From positions 11,534,001 to 11,598,000 of the forward strand of contig CM060732.1 in the NCBI GenBank assembly GCA_030704615.1: a stretch of DNA of 64,000 nt, in the 5' to 3' direction. The DNA is from Takakia lepidozioides. Lineage: Eukaryota > Streptophyta > Takakiopsida > Takakiales > Takakiaceae. The notes under the pieces are model-generated. The model was not told where the DNA came from, did not search any database, and saw only the letters and a program-made list of their open reading frames with translations. This document shows positions 56,661 through 64,000 of this stretch, piece by piece. Both the position numbers and the translations under genes were made by a program. Position 1 is the stretch's first letter, and every line of letters begins with the position of its first letter.

Positions 56661-57319
56661 GGAGGCACTGGTGGACTGCCTAAGGACTGGCATGTGGTCT
56701 GAAGGCCGAATTTTGAAGCTCGTGGAGGGCGGTTTGAGGAGTATCTTCATGATATTCCCATGGTCATGCAAGTGAGGAAGAGAGGAGAGGAAGAGTGTTG
56801 GGATGAGGGCATGCTGGGGTTAGGCATTGCTTTAGCTTCTCTTCCTCGTAGTTTCCACCCTCTCATTAGGCCAAGACCTTTCCGTAGGTGGAGGCAAGAG
56901 TCAGTCCGGTTTGGGCTGGGGTGTCCTTGCAGGAGCAACACCGTGGAGTTGTTTTTGGTGTGGGGGAGTTGTCGTTCTGATTTCTTGTGTTTGGATCCCC
57001 TCCATACCTGCATGCTTGACTGTGCGCCATGCTAGTTTTGTGTGGGCGCTTGTTTTTATAGGTGATTGGTCCGGATTTGATCACCGGCCAGTCCTAGAGC
57101 ATGCTGTCGATGGTGAGGCTGGGGTGACCAGCCAGACCATCATTGTTTCTCCTGTGGTGAGGTTGGAGGTGATGACCAGCCAACCATAGGAGTGCTTGCG
57201 GTGGATGCAGGTACAGGTGTAGGCTATGTTAGGAACTTAGTATTCCAAACCATAAGCCGCAACAGGTTCTCTACCCGGTTACCTTGTGGAGAGGGGGTTA
57301 GGGACATGTTCATGACCGG
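56661..57319. other. Leader between the repeat array and gag
   Basis: No frame recognised. A primer binding site was looked for and not identified. Confidence 0.4.
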
Positions 57320-58735
57320 TTGAGTGTCAACACGGAGGTGCCACTAGTTGCTGGGGACAGTGCCGGTTCGAGCACTAGCGATACTAGTGGGTACACGAGA
57401 CGAGGTGTGCGGTTTAGGCCACCTTCACCTCCTGTGTCTTCCACGGAAGGTTCTGATTCGGATTGTGAATCAGAGGACTCATACCGGCGGTGCAAGTTGT
57501 TTCTTTGCCATTGTTGTGGGACACAATGGAGGAGATGTATGGAGCTACCAAGGGGCCACGAAGGTACTCTGGGGCGGTGGGCACCATCGAGTTGGATGAT
57601 TTTATCCAAGAGTTTGATAGTTGGTGTGATTTGCAGCAAATGCGCAATCCACAACTATTTACGCCGTTCATGGCATGGAAGGGCTGTTTCAGCACCTTGA
57701 GGGGCCGCCTATGGATGATTACCATGAGTTCAGGCGGGGGCATGAGGTTGAGATCGAGGAGTGGAGGATGTACTGGTCACCCGACTATGTCTCCATCACT
57801 AGGGGCACTAGAGCCACGAGGGCAGTGGCTACACCTGCCGCTGCACCGGCAGCTTCAGCAAGTAGTAGGGGACAGTGGACTGGTGGTACAGTAGCTACGA
57901 CGTCCACCCAAGCCACTACCGCACCAGCACTAGTACCCGTGCCTGCCTTCAACCCTGTTGTGGAGTTCTTCGAAGAGTTGAGAGGAACTACCAAGGGGTG
58001 AGGACAGAAAGTTGCGGAGCTTGCAAGAGTTCCAACGGAAGCCGACCGAGAGCTTGAGGGAGGCTTTCACTCGCATGAGGCGCTTGATAAATGTAACCCA
58101 AGGGGTTACGGAAGCTCAGGCAGTCCAATTCTGGTATGGGATATTGGACAAGGAGCTGAGGAGAAGGGTGCGGGATGCAACTCTCCTACAAGCGGCCCAA
58201 CCCACCTTAGCAAATGTGTTTTTGCTGGCAGAGCGGATAGAGCTCAACATGGTGGAGGAACGAGTGGTCATGGTGGGATTTGCTAAGGAGACACCACGGG
58301 TAGTGGTGCTCCTAGCCAACCACTACCTCAACGTGCTCAAGGCAACAAGGGGGCTCAGGTGAAGCTCAGGGAAGGGCAGAGAGGACCTCAGATGCAGGGG
58401 TCTCTCCCTTCATTTGCTGGCCAACAACGGGCGGATGTGGTGTGCTGGACATGTGGAGGACCCCATGTCAAGAAGGATTGCCCAGAGGGAGGCAAAGGGC
58501 GGCACATGCACAGCCTGCACAGTTGCAGTGTGGGCATTGTGGCAAGCACGGGCATGGAGAGGCCCAGTGTTATGGTTTGCATCCTGAGTTGCGCCCAGGC
58601 CAGTTCCAAGGGAACAATGGTGGCCGGGGGCGAGGTGGAGCAGCCCCAGAGAGGACGAGGTGGCCAGCCACGAGGTGCAGGCCAAGGGCAAGCTCAACAT
58701 GGCCAAGGACGCGGAGGTCAGGGTGTTGACCAAGG
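57320..58735 (+). pseudogene. gag of the methyltransferase Ty3
   Basis: From Met at 57320 (RRGVRFRPPSPPVSSTEGS) the capsid continues in shifting frames: GAVGTIELDDFIQEFDSWCD, LEGPPMDDYHEFRRGHEVEI, and from 58012 RSLQEFQRKPTESLREAFTR with VQFWYGILDKELRRRVRDA, the retrotransposon gag core. Two zinc knuckles follow in different frames: CWTCGGPHVKKDC (C-x2-C-x3-H-x4-C) and CGHCGKHGHGEAQC (C-x2-C-x4-H-x4-C). At least four frameshifts (near 57490, 57680, 58000, 58350) make this copy defective. Confidence 0.75.
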
Positions 58736-59446
58736 CATGGCCAACCGGCTTCAGCAGCTAGAGCAGAGGCTCGCTGCCATGGCTACAGCTCAGGTGGTAC
58801 CGGCTCTAAGGCCGGATGGTCCACCTCCTGCTCCTGAGGGAGGAGATATGGGAGGCATGGGATTCATGTGTGGAGCAGCACTACCACTAGTGCAGGTGGA
58901 GTCTGCTGCAGCCGTGACTCGAGGAGCAGCACGAGTTCCTGAGCCACGATGCAGAGGTGGAGTTGGATCCACAGCGTGGGGAGGCAAGCCGTCAGGCTAG
59001 GCTTCCTCAGTCATTCACATTGGCGGAGACAGTGTCGACGCCATCCATGGCACCTAGTTCTCGCCCGACTGTTACCGAGGCGGAGGTTACTATGCCATTG
59101 GGGAGAGCTACACGGGTAGCACCACTACCTAGTGTTGCCAAGGCTACGGCAGCTAGTGTGCTGCTAGGAGCGGCCACATCTGTGTGCCAGGCTCCATTGT
59201 TCTCGGCTACCATGATTGCGACGCCGGGGGTAAGACCAGCTGAGGTGTTCAGGCTGGCAGCTACACTCTGTGAGAGTGGGGAGGTTACTTCATCTTCTGC
59301 GGAGATAGTGGAGGTGTAGTGCCGGAGGGATCCTCGGATTTGAGGGTCAAGACTGCCACGGCGGCGCCATGGCAAGCTGCAGCTGCCAGGTTGATGGAGC
59401 TGCCAGCTAGGCCCAGCCATTGAGCGCGCCATGGTGACACCTGGAG

Positions 59447-60222
59447 TTGTCATGTTAGACAACCAGGATGGCATTTTCTGTTTGAGTGGACCGGCAGGCA
59501 AGAGGTACCGGCCACTGCGGGTCTTGTTGGACTCGGAGCTCAGCCACTGATGCTGGGCAGAGCTGCTATTGCAGGCTTGGGCCTCACGGAGGCGGATATG
59601 GAGCCTTGTCCTTTCCAGATACAGACGTCTCTGGGAGGATCGGAGCAGGCTCGGGGCATGACACGGCGTGAGTTGGCTATCAGACTACGGCCGGATCACC
59701 CTACAGATGGCTCAGTGATGCGAGCCAAGGCCATTGTGACAGACGCGGTCTCATACGATGTCCTGGTTGGTGGGGCAGTGTTGTACCCCATGGGCTTCAC
59801 CCTGGATTTTTGGGAGGAGTCAGCTTCCTATAGGCCTGCATGGCAGTCAGGGGAGGGCCGGCATGTGCAGCTCCCTGTGACGTTCATAGGAGGAGTTGCG
59901 GTTGCCCAGCGAGGCAAGATGCCGACACTAGCAGCATTCACAGCGGCAGTGAGTTGGCCTAGAGAGTTGCTTGAGGCAATGCTCATTCAGAGGATGTACC
60001 ACCTCCGGGAGAGCAGGATGACATGTATGGTATGGCGGAGTTGCCTACCATGGTTGCTCAGACTCCATTGTGGGGCACGAGCAAGGATTTGCAGCGGGAT
60101 GCTGATCGACGGGTGCAACAAGCCTGGGTGGAGGCTTTTGTACCGTCAGGAGAGGAGGAGAGTGCGGGGATTGCACCAGGACCACCTCAGTTTGTCTCCA
60201 TTGGACACCACACCTATTGTGT
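59447..60222 (+). pseudogene. Retroviral-type aspartic protease and linker
   Basis: The frame before the lesion reads KRYRPLRVLLDS and the frame after it AQPLMLGRAAIAGLGL; a single missing G near 59536 separates them and breaks the expected DSGA active site. A D-box-like stretch VSYDVLVGGAVLYPMGFTLD lies about 75 residues on. The frame then runs without a stop into the methyltransferase (to 60623). The protease would cut the polyprotein. Confidence 0.7.
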
Positions 60223-60225
60223 GGC

Positions 60226-61830
60226 AGTATCCGGATGAAGGCATTTGTCTTCTGGACTTGTTTGGCGGGATCAGCACCGGATTGGCTGCTGTGTTACAGG
60301 CAGGTGTACGAGTTCGGCGTTACCTGTATGTGGAGAGGGATGAGACTGCACGACGCGTTTCACTTCGCCATGTTGCTCAGTTGGTGCAGCGGTACCCTGA
60401 GTTGTTGTCGGTGTCTGCAATTCGTGGATATCAGCAGGCCTTGCCAGACATTTCGTTGCTGGGGGCGCAGGATTTGGAGCGGGTTGGCTCCATTGATCTG
60501 GTAGTGGCAGGTTGGCCCTGCCAAGGGCATTCATCAGCCGGGCATGGCAATGGATTGAGCGACGCGAGGCTCGGCTGTGACATGGGCGTGCATGGCCATG
60601 CCTTCAGTCCAAAGCCTATCTGATCATGTTTCCCAGCCTAGCATGGCTCCAGCTCTTGGTTGAATGAGTGCGATTCCATCCCAGGCCTACTCTCACAGTA
60701 GCATCCTAGCAGCGTCCAGATAATGCCTGTTGTGACACCACACAACCAGTGAGACACTCGTGTGATAAAGGCCCCACTTCATGCGGTCATGCACCATTGC
60801 TTAGCAGAGTGTAGGTGTCAGTCATCAGTTTGGATCATACACATGCTACGCCCCTGCATGATGCATTCAACGTGCTTGCCACCTCTGCCGCAACAACACA
60901 TGTTCATGACCGCAACTTCAGTGCAGCACTAGCGATACAGAGACGAAGGCCGGCTGATTCGGATTGTGTGGCGGTGCAAGTATTACTGCCTACTACCATC
61001 GACCAAGCAGCAAATGCGGCTTTCATGGCATGTGTTTAGTTGTATGGCCATCCACGAGCTGGTCAGGTTGGCGCTGGCAGCTAGTGTAGCTGACAGTAGG
61101 ACGTCCATTAGGTGCAAGTTCTTCGAAGAGTTTCACGGAGCTTGCAAGAGTTCTGCATGAGGCGCTTGGGGGTTACTTGGTATGGCAAGGAAACGTGACT
61201 CGAGGTCGGGTCTGTTTGGGAGATGGTGCGGGTTTTGCGCCACTTGCAGCTTCATCAAGCTGTATCTCCAGCATACATCTTGGAGAATGTGCCACTGATG
61301 GGCGATTCTCGGGCCAGGGTGATGGCCAGTGTGCATCAAGTCCGGTCGTGGCTTGGGTCAGCAGTGTTGCTAGATGCAGCTACAGTGGGGTCACGGGCTC
61401 ATCGTCCACGGCTATGGTGGACTAACTTGATGCCACCCGCACTGCTCAAGCGTGCATTTGATGGGGTGCAGTGGCCAGCACATCTCACAGTGGATAACAT
61501 TCTGGACACAAGCGTGTGAGACACGATGACCGTTCGCCTTTGGCAGTGGTCAACAAGGTGGGTCAACCACGAGCAGCATTACCTACACTGCTCAGCTTCC
61601 CAGGATCGCATGCTTTCCGGGATAGTGGACCTGGCCTCCTGTGGGATGCTGAGTTGCAGCAGTTAGTGGAGCCTAATGCTGACGAGCGTGAGCGGGCAAT
61701 GGGTTTTACCACTGGTACCACGGCGGTGTCGTCTCTTTCTGAGGCATCACGTCGTCAAGTGTTGGGGCAAGCAATGGATCTCAATTGCTTGACTTGGATT
61801 ATCAGCTTGGCTCTGGCTGAGCAACGCAGA
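60226..61830 (+). pseudogene. Cytosine-C5 DNA methyltransferase domain inside the Ty3 polyprotein
   Basis: The enzyme transfers a methyl group from S-adenosylmethionine to C5 of cytosine. Motif I: LLDLFGGISTGLAAV (about 60249). Motif IV with the catalytic Cys: GWPCQGHSSAG (Cys codon 60519-60521). Motif VI: ENV (61283-61291). Motif VIII: GSRAHRPRLWW (about 61387). Motifs IX-X: EPNADERERAMGF and SRRQVLGQAMDLNCLTW (to about 61803). All core motifs are present in the order of DNMT3-like and bacterial enzymes, with no chromodomain, BAH or ubiquitin-associated domain. A ~620-bp insertion (60577-61196) and a frameshift at about 61516 disable this copy. Its place between protease and RT means it would be made with the polyprotein. 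Confidence 0.88.
60577..61196 (+). other. Insertion in the methyltransferase, made of shredded gag sequence
   Basis: The methyltransferase frame breaks at GLSDAR and resumes after about 620 bases; GACGCGAGGCTCGG (60561) and GACTCGAGGTCGG (61197) flank it like an imperfect duplication. Its right half is a collinear series of short blocks from the element's own gag: TGTTCATGACCG, AGCACTAGCGATAC, GATTCGGATTGTG, GCGGTGCAAGT, GCAGCAAATGCG, TTCATGGCATG, GTTCTTCGAAGAGTT, GAGCTTGCAAGAGTT and ATGAGGCGCTTG, with the gag sequence between them missing. The left part is unassigned. Confidence 0.65.
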
Positions 61831-62332
61831 GTGCGGAGTACACTTTCCTCAATGGTCTCTCTGCCTACCGAGACGGTACAGGCAGTGAGTGGGGGCGAGC
61901 ATGTGAGGACCACGGGGTGCATGCATCCATGGCACACGTGGGAGGTGCTCGAGGTTCAGAGGGAGTTGGCAGCCAAGGCGGCTGTGATGGATGAGGTTGG
62001 GGATTCTTCTCGGGTGGAGGAGGTCCTCAAAGATGAGATGATGGGGCAGGATGAGGCCTTGTCATTGACTGAGCAGGTAGGGAGTACTGCTCAAGAGGTT
62101 GCAACATAGCAACCACTGGACGCGTCCTCTACCTCTAAGCCCACTGGACTTAAGGTTGCAGTTACGGAGGACAATTGGGAGCCTGACATTGGACCCATTG
62201 TCACCGGAGGAGAGTGAGGACGTATACGGCGGTTCCTGAGGGCTTACAAGAATTGCTTTGCCTTCAGTTTGAAGGACTTGGGAGCACTGAAGGGTCAAGA
62301 GATCCGTATTGAGTTGGCCACTGACACGCCAA
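61831..62332 (+). other. Linker between methyltransferase and reverse transcriptase
   Basis: Coding-like and acidic (VQRELAAKAAVMDEVGDSSR; EEVLKDEMMGQDEAL), with frame changes near 62109 and 62330. No domain was recognised. FLRAYKNCFAFSLKDLGALK just before the RT is the usual pre-RT segment of Ty3 elements. Confidence 0.55.
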
Positions 62333-64000
62333 ATCTTTCGGAGACCCTATAGATACATTGACATGGAGACGTCTTTGATTCAAATGAGGACTCAAGATCT
62401 CTGGGAGGCAGGTTTGGTGGAGCTCTCTGGTGGAGAGTATGCTTCAGCCAGAGTGATGCCAGCCAAGAAGGATGTCTATGGCAATTGGACGGAGAGACGT
62501 ATGTGCGGTGATTACCGGCCTGTAAATCATCAGACCAAGTCCGATAAGTATGCCATGCCAACACCAGAGGAGATCTTTGATGCCATCGGGCATGCTAAGG
62601 CCTTTAGCACTTTGGATTTACGATCCGGATATCACCAATTGTCAATCAAGGAGGCGGACAAGCAGAAGACGGCATTCTGGGGGATCAATGAGCACGGCAA
62701 GGATTGCCTATATCAGTGGCGGTTCTTACCATTTGGGCTTAAGAATGCCCCTGCAGAGTTTCAGAGAGTCATGGATAGGATTCTAGCAGGGGTGGACTTT
62801 GCTCGGTGCTACATAGATGACATCATCATCTTTAGTGTTACGATGGAGGAGCATGAGAGACACCTTCAGGTGGTATTGGAGCGCTTGAGAGCGCACGGAT
62901 TGAAGTTGCATCCGGGGAAGTGCAAGTTTTTCCACAACCAGATTGAGTATCTGGGTCACATGATATATCCTGGAGGATTGGGGGTACAACAGACTAAGGT
63001 AGAGGCCATTGCACAAATTCCACGCCCCATGGATGTGAGCCGAGTTCGAGCTTTCATGGGGTTGGCAAACTATTATAGACGGTTTGTCAAGGGATTTAGT
63101 ACCATTGCAAAGGCTCTAACCAAGCTGACCAAGGTGGACCAGGAGTGGCAGTGGGAAGATGAGCAGGAACGAGCTTTTCAAGAGCTCAAGGCGAGGTTGA
63201 CCTCGGCGCCTATCTTGAGACGACCTATCAGGGGGCGTCCCTTTCAGCTGCATACGGATTGGAGCATGCTGGGGCTTGGAGCGGTGCTCACACAGGTGGA
63301 TGATGAGGGAAGAGAGTTCGTAGTGGCTTACGCTAGCCGCTCGAACAACGCTGCAGAGGCTAAGTACAGCTCATATGAGGGAGAGTGCTTAGCTGCAGTG
63401 TGGGCCGTGGCACACTTCAGGTGCTATCTATACGGCAATCTTTTCACCCTTGTCACGGATCACCAGCCACTCAAGTGGTTGATGGAGTCAGACAAGCTTA
63501 CGGGGAAGCTTGCATGGTGGGCACTTATACTCCAAGAGTATGACTTTCAGGTTGTGCATCGACCGGGTTTGGTCAATCGGGATGCGGATGGATTGAGTCG
63601 CAATCCATGCATGAGCCAGCAGGATGACACTGGAGCTCGGTGGCATGGTGAGACGGACGAGGAGATGGTGCCGGGATGGCACGCATCTGCATTTTTGTGT
63701 ATCTTGGCATCGGGAGGTCAGATTGGACCTACAACAGGGATGACTGTAGACGCAGTGTCTGAGGACCCTGAGGTTAGTGATGAGCTAGGTGGTGCCAGAG
63801 ATATACATGAGGATTCGGCTGTGTTGGACTACCTCCGTACGGGAGACACGACAGCCATTGTGACTGCCAGGGAGAGGGATCGGATCCTACAACGAGCCAA
63901 GAGGTTCAAGTGGGAGGGGATACACCTACTTCGAGTGTGGGAGGATGGTCGGGTGAGGATTGTGCCTCATCCCACACAGCGTGCAGGGTTAGTGCGGCAT
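62333..64000 (+). CDS. Reverse transcriptase-RNase H of the methyltransferase Ty3 (open at window end)
   Basis: A frame open for about 556 codons to the end of the window. RT blocks: RMCGDYRPVNHQTKSDKYA, FSTLDLRSGYHQLSIKEADK, WRFLPFGLKNAPAEFQRVMD and CYIDDIIIFS with the catalytic YIDD at 62810-62821, then LGHMIYPGGLG and FMGLANYYRRFVKGFS. RNase H: FQLHTDWSMLGLGAVLTQVD, YSSYEGECLAAVWAV and LVTDHQPLKWLM, then RPGLVNRDADGLSRN. The last residues (VPHPTQRAGLVRH) are the first His region of the integrase zinc finger. The integrity of this part contrasts with the broken gag and methyltransferase. Confidence 0.9.
   Translation, partial: MFRRPYRYIDMETSLIQMRTQDLWEAGLVELSGGEYASARVMPAKKDVYGNWTERRMCGDYRPVNHQTKSDKYAMPTPEEIFDAIGHAKAFSTLDLRSGYHQLSIKEADKQKTAFWGINEHGKDCLYQWRFLPFGLKNAPAEFQRVMDRILAGVDFARCYIDDIIIFSVTMEEHERHLQVVLERLRAHGLKLHPGKCKFFHNQIEYLGHMIYPGGLGVQQTKVEAIAQIPRPMDVSRVRAFMGLANYYRRFVKGFSTIAKALTKLTKVDQEWQWEDEQERAFQELKARLTSAPILRRPIRGRPFQLHTDWSMLGLGAVLTQVDDEGREFVVAYASRSNNAAEAKYSSYEGECLAAVWAVAHFRCYLYGNLFTLVTDHQPLKWLMESDKLTGKLAWWALILQEYDFQVVHRPGLVNRDADGLSRNPCMSQQDDTGARWHGETDEEMVPGWHASAFLCILASGGQIGPTTGMTVDAVSEDPEVSDELGGARDIHEDSAVLDYLRTGDTTAIVTARERDRILQRAKRFKWEGIHLLRVWEDGRVRIVPHPTQRAGLVRH

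Larger units (their letters stand above)
54230..64000 (+). mobile_element. Ty3/gypsy retrotransposon carrying a cytosine-C5 DNA methyltransferase (5' part)
   Basis: Order: long leader or LTR with repeats (to about 57300), gag with zinc knuckles, protease, DNA methyltransferase, reverse transcriptase, RNase H, and the first residues of the integrase zinc finger at the window edge. The 5' limit is a guess: it follows the last ParB-like exon. The 3' LTR is outside, so LTR ends, duplication and age cannot be fixed. The YIDD box and gag-PR-RT-RH order are Ty3/gypsy. Frameshifts occur in gag, protease and methyltransferase, while RT-RNase H is open for about 1.67 kb. Methyltransferase-bearing Ty3 elements are known from charophyte algae (de Mendoza and colleagues, 2018). 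Confidence 0.85.

Noticed and set aside
55917-56771. Long Pro/Thr/Gln/His-rich minus-strand frames
   Set aside because: They lie wholly in the simple GGCTGTG array; composition follows the repeat.
58790-59501. Ala/Ser/Thr-rich frames on both strands between gag and protease
   Set aside because: They are low-complexity linker sequence of the polyprotein region; no separate gene is supported.

Overview
The window is eukaryotic nuclear DNA from a land plant, most likely a non-seed plant with a large, repeat-rich genome. The evidence is a DYW-class pentatricopeptide-repeat (PPR) gene, plant-type GT-AG introns, Ty3 elements of plant type, and hAT, MULE, piggyBac and L1-like elements packed into one another. 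Almost every coding stretch is transposon-derived. Only a small three-helix membrane-protein gene (15.5-17.2 kb), the PPR-DYW relic (32.8-35.1 kb) and captured exons inside a hAT look like host genes. The species cannot be fixed from sequence alone.

Layout. 0-13.8 kb: a piggyBac transposon flanked by TTAA (152-155 / 13819-13822) whose transposase is cut near its last codons by a 9.5-kb Ty3/gypsy element (1619-11144, minus strand, target duplication GTTGC). 15.5-17.2 kb: the membrane-protein gene. 18-21 kb: a decayed hAT transposase split by a 1.07-kb hAT-type MITE. 21.2-28.4 kb: a complete 7.2-kb hAT (15-bp inverted repeats, 8-bp duplication GTCTCCTC) carrying exons of an electron-transfer-flavoprotein:ubiquinone oxidoreductase gene and a PR-1/CAP gene. 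28.7-32.5 kb: a TTAA-flanked piggyBac-type MITE, an L1-like reverse-transcriptase relic split by another piggyBac remnant, and a 388-bp MITE. 32.8-35.1 kb: the PPR-DYW pseudogene. 35.8-36.6 kb: an array of six long hairpins.

37-54 kb holds two copies, in inverted orientation, of one unit: a Mutator-like (MULE) transposase with WRKY/GCM1-type and SWIM zinc-binding motifs, divergently transcribed from a multi-exon gene whose product has a ParB-like DGNHR motif, an AT-hook-like stretch and a possibly methyltransferase-like end. Both copies of this accessory gene are studded with short palindromes whose arms differ between copies yet stay complementary. A third hAT lies between the two units.

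54.2 kb to the end: the 5' part of a Ty3/gypsy element in which a cytosine-C5 DNA methyltransferase lies between protease and reverse transcriptase. The window ends at the start of integrase.

How the parts relate: these are mostly independent mobile elements, and the nesting gives relative ages. The Ty3 at 1.6-11.1 kb is young, because its LTRs are almost identical outside a repeat array. The two candidate new systems are the MULE with an accessory gene and palindrome arrays, and the methyltransferase-carrying Ty3. Both could act on host DNA-methylation silencing, but that is inference.
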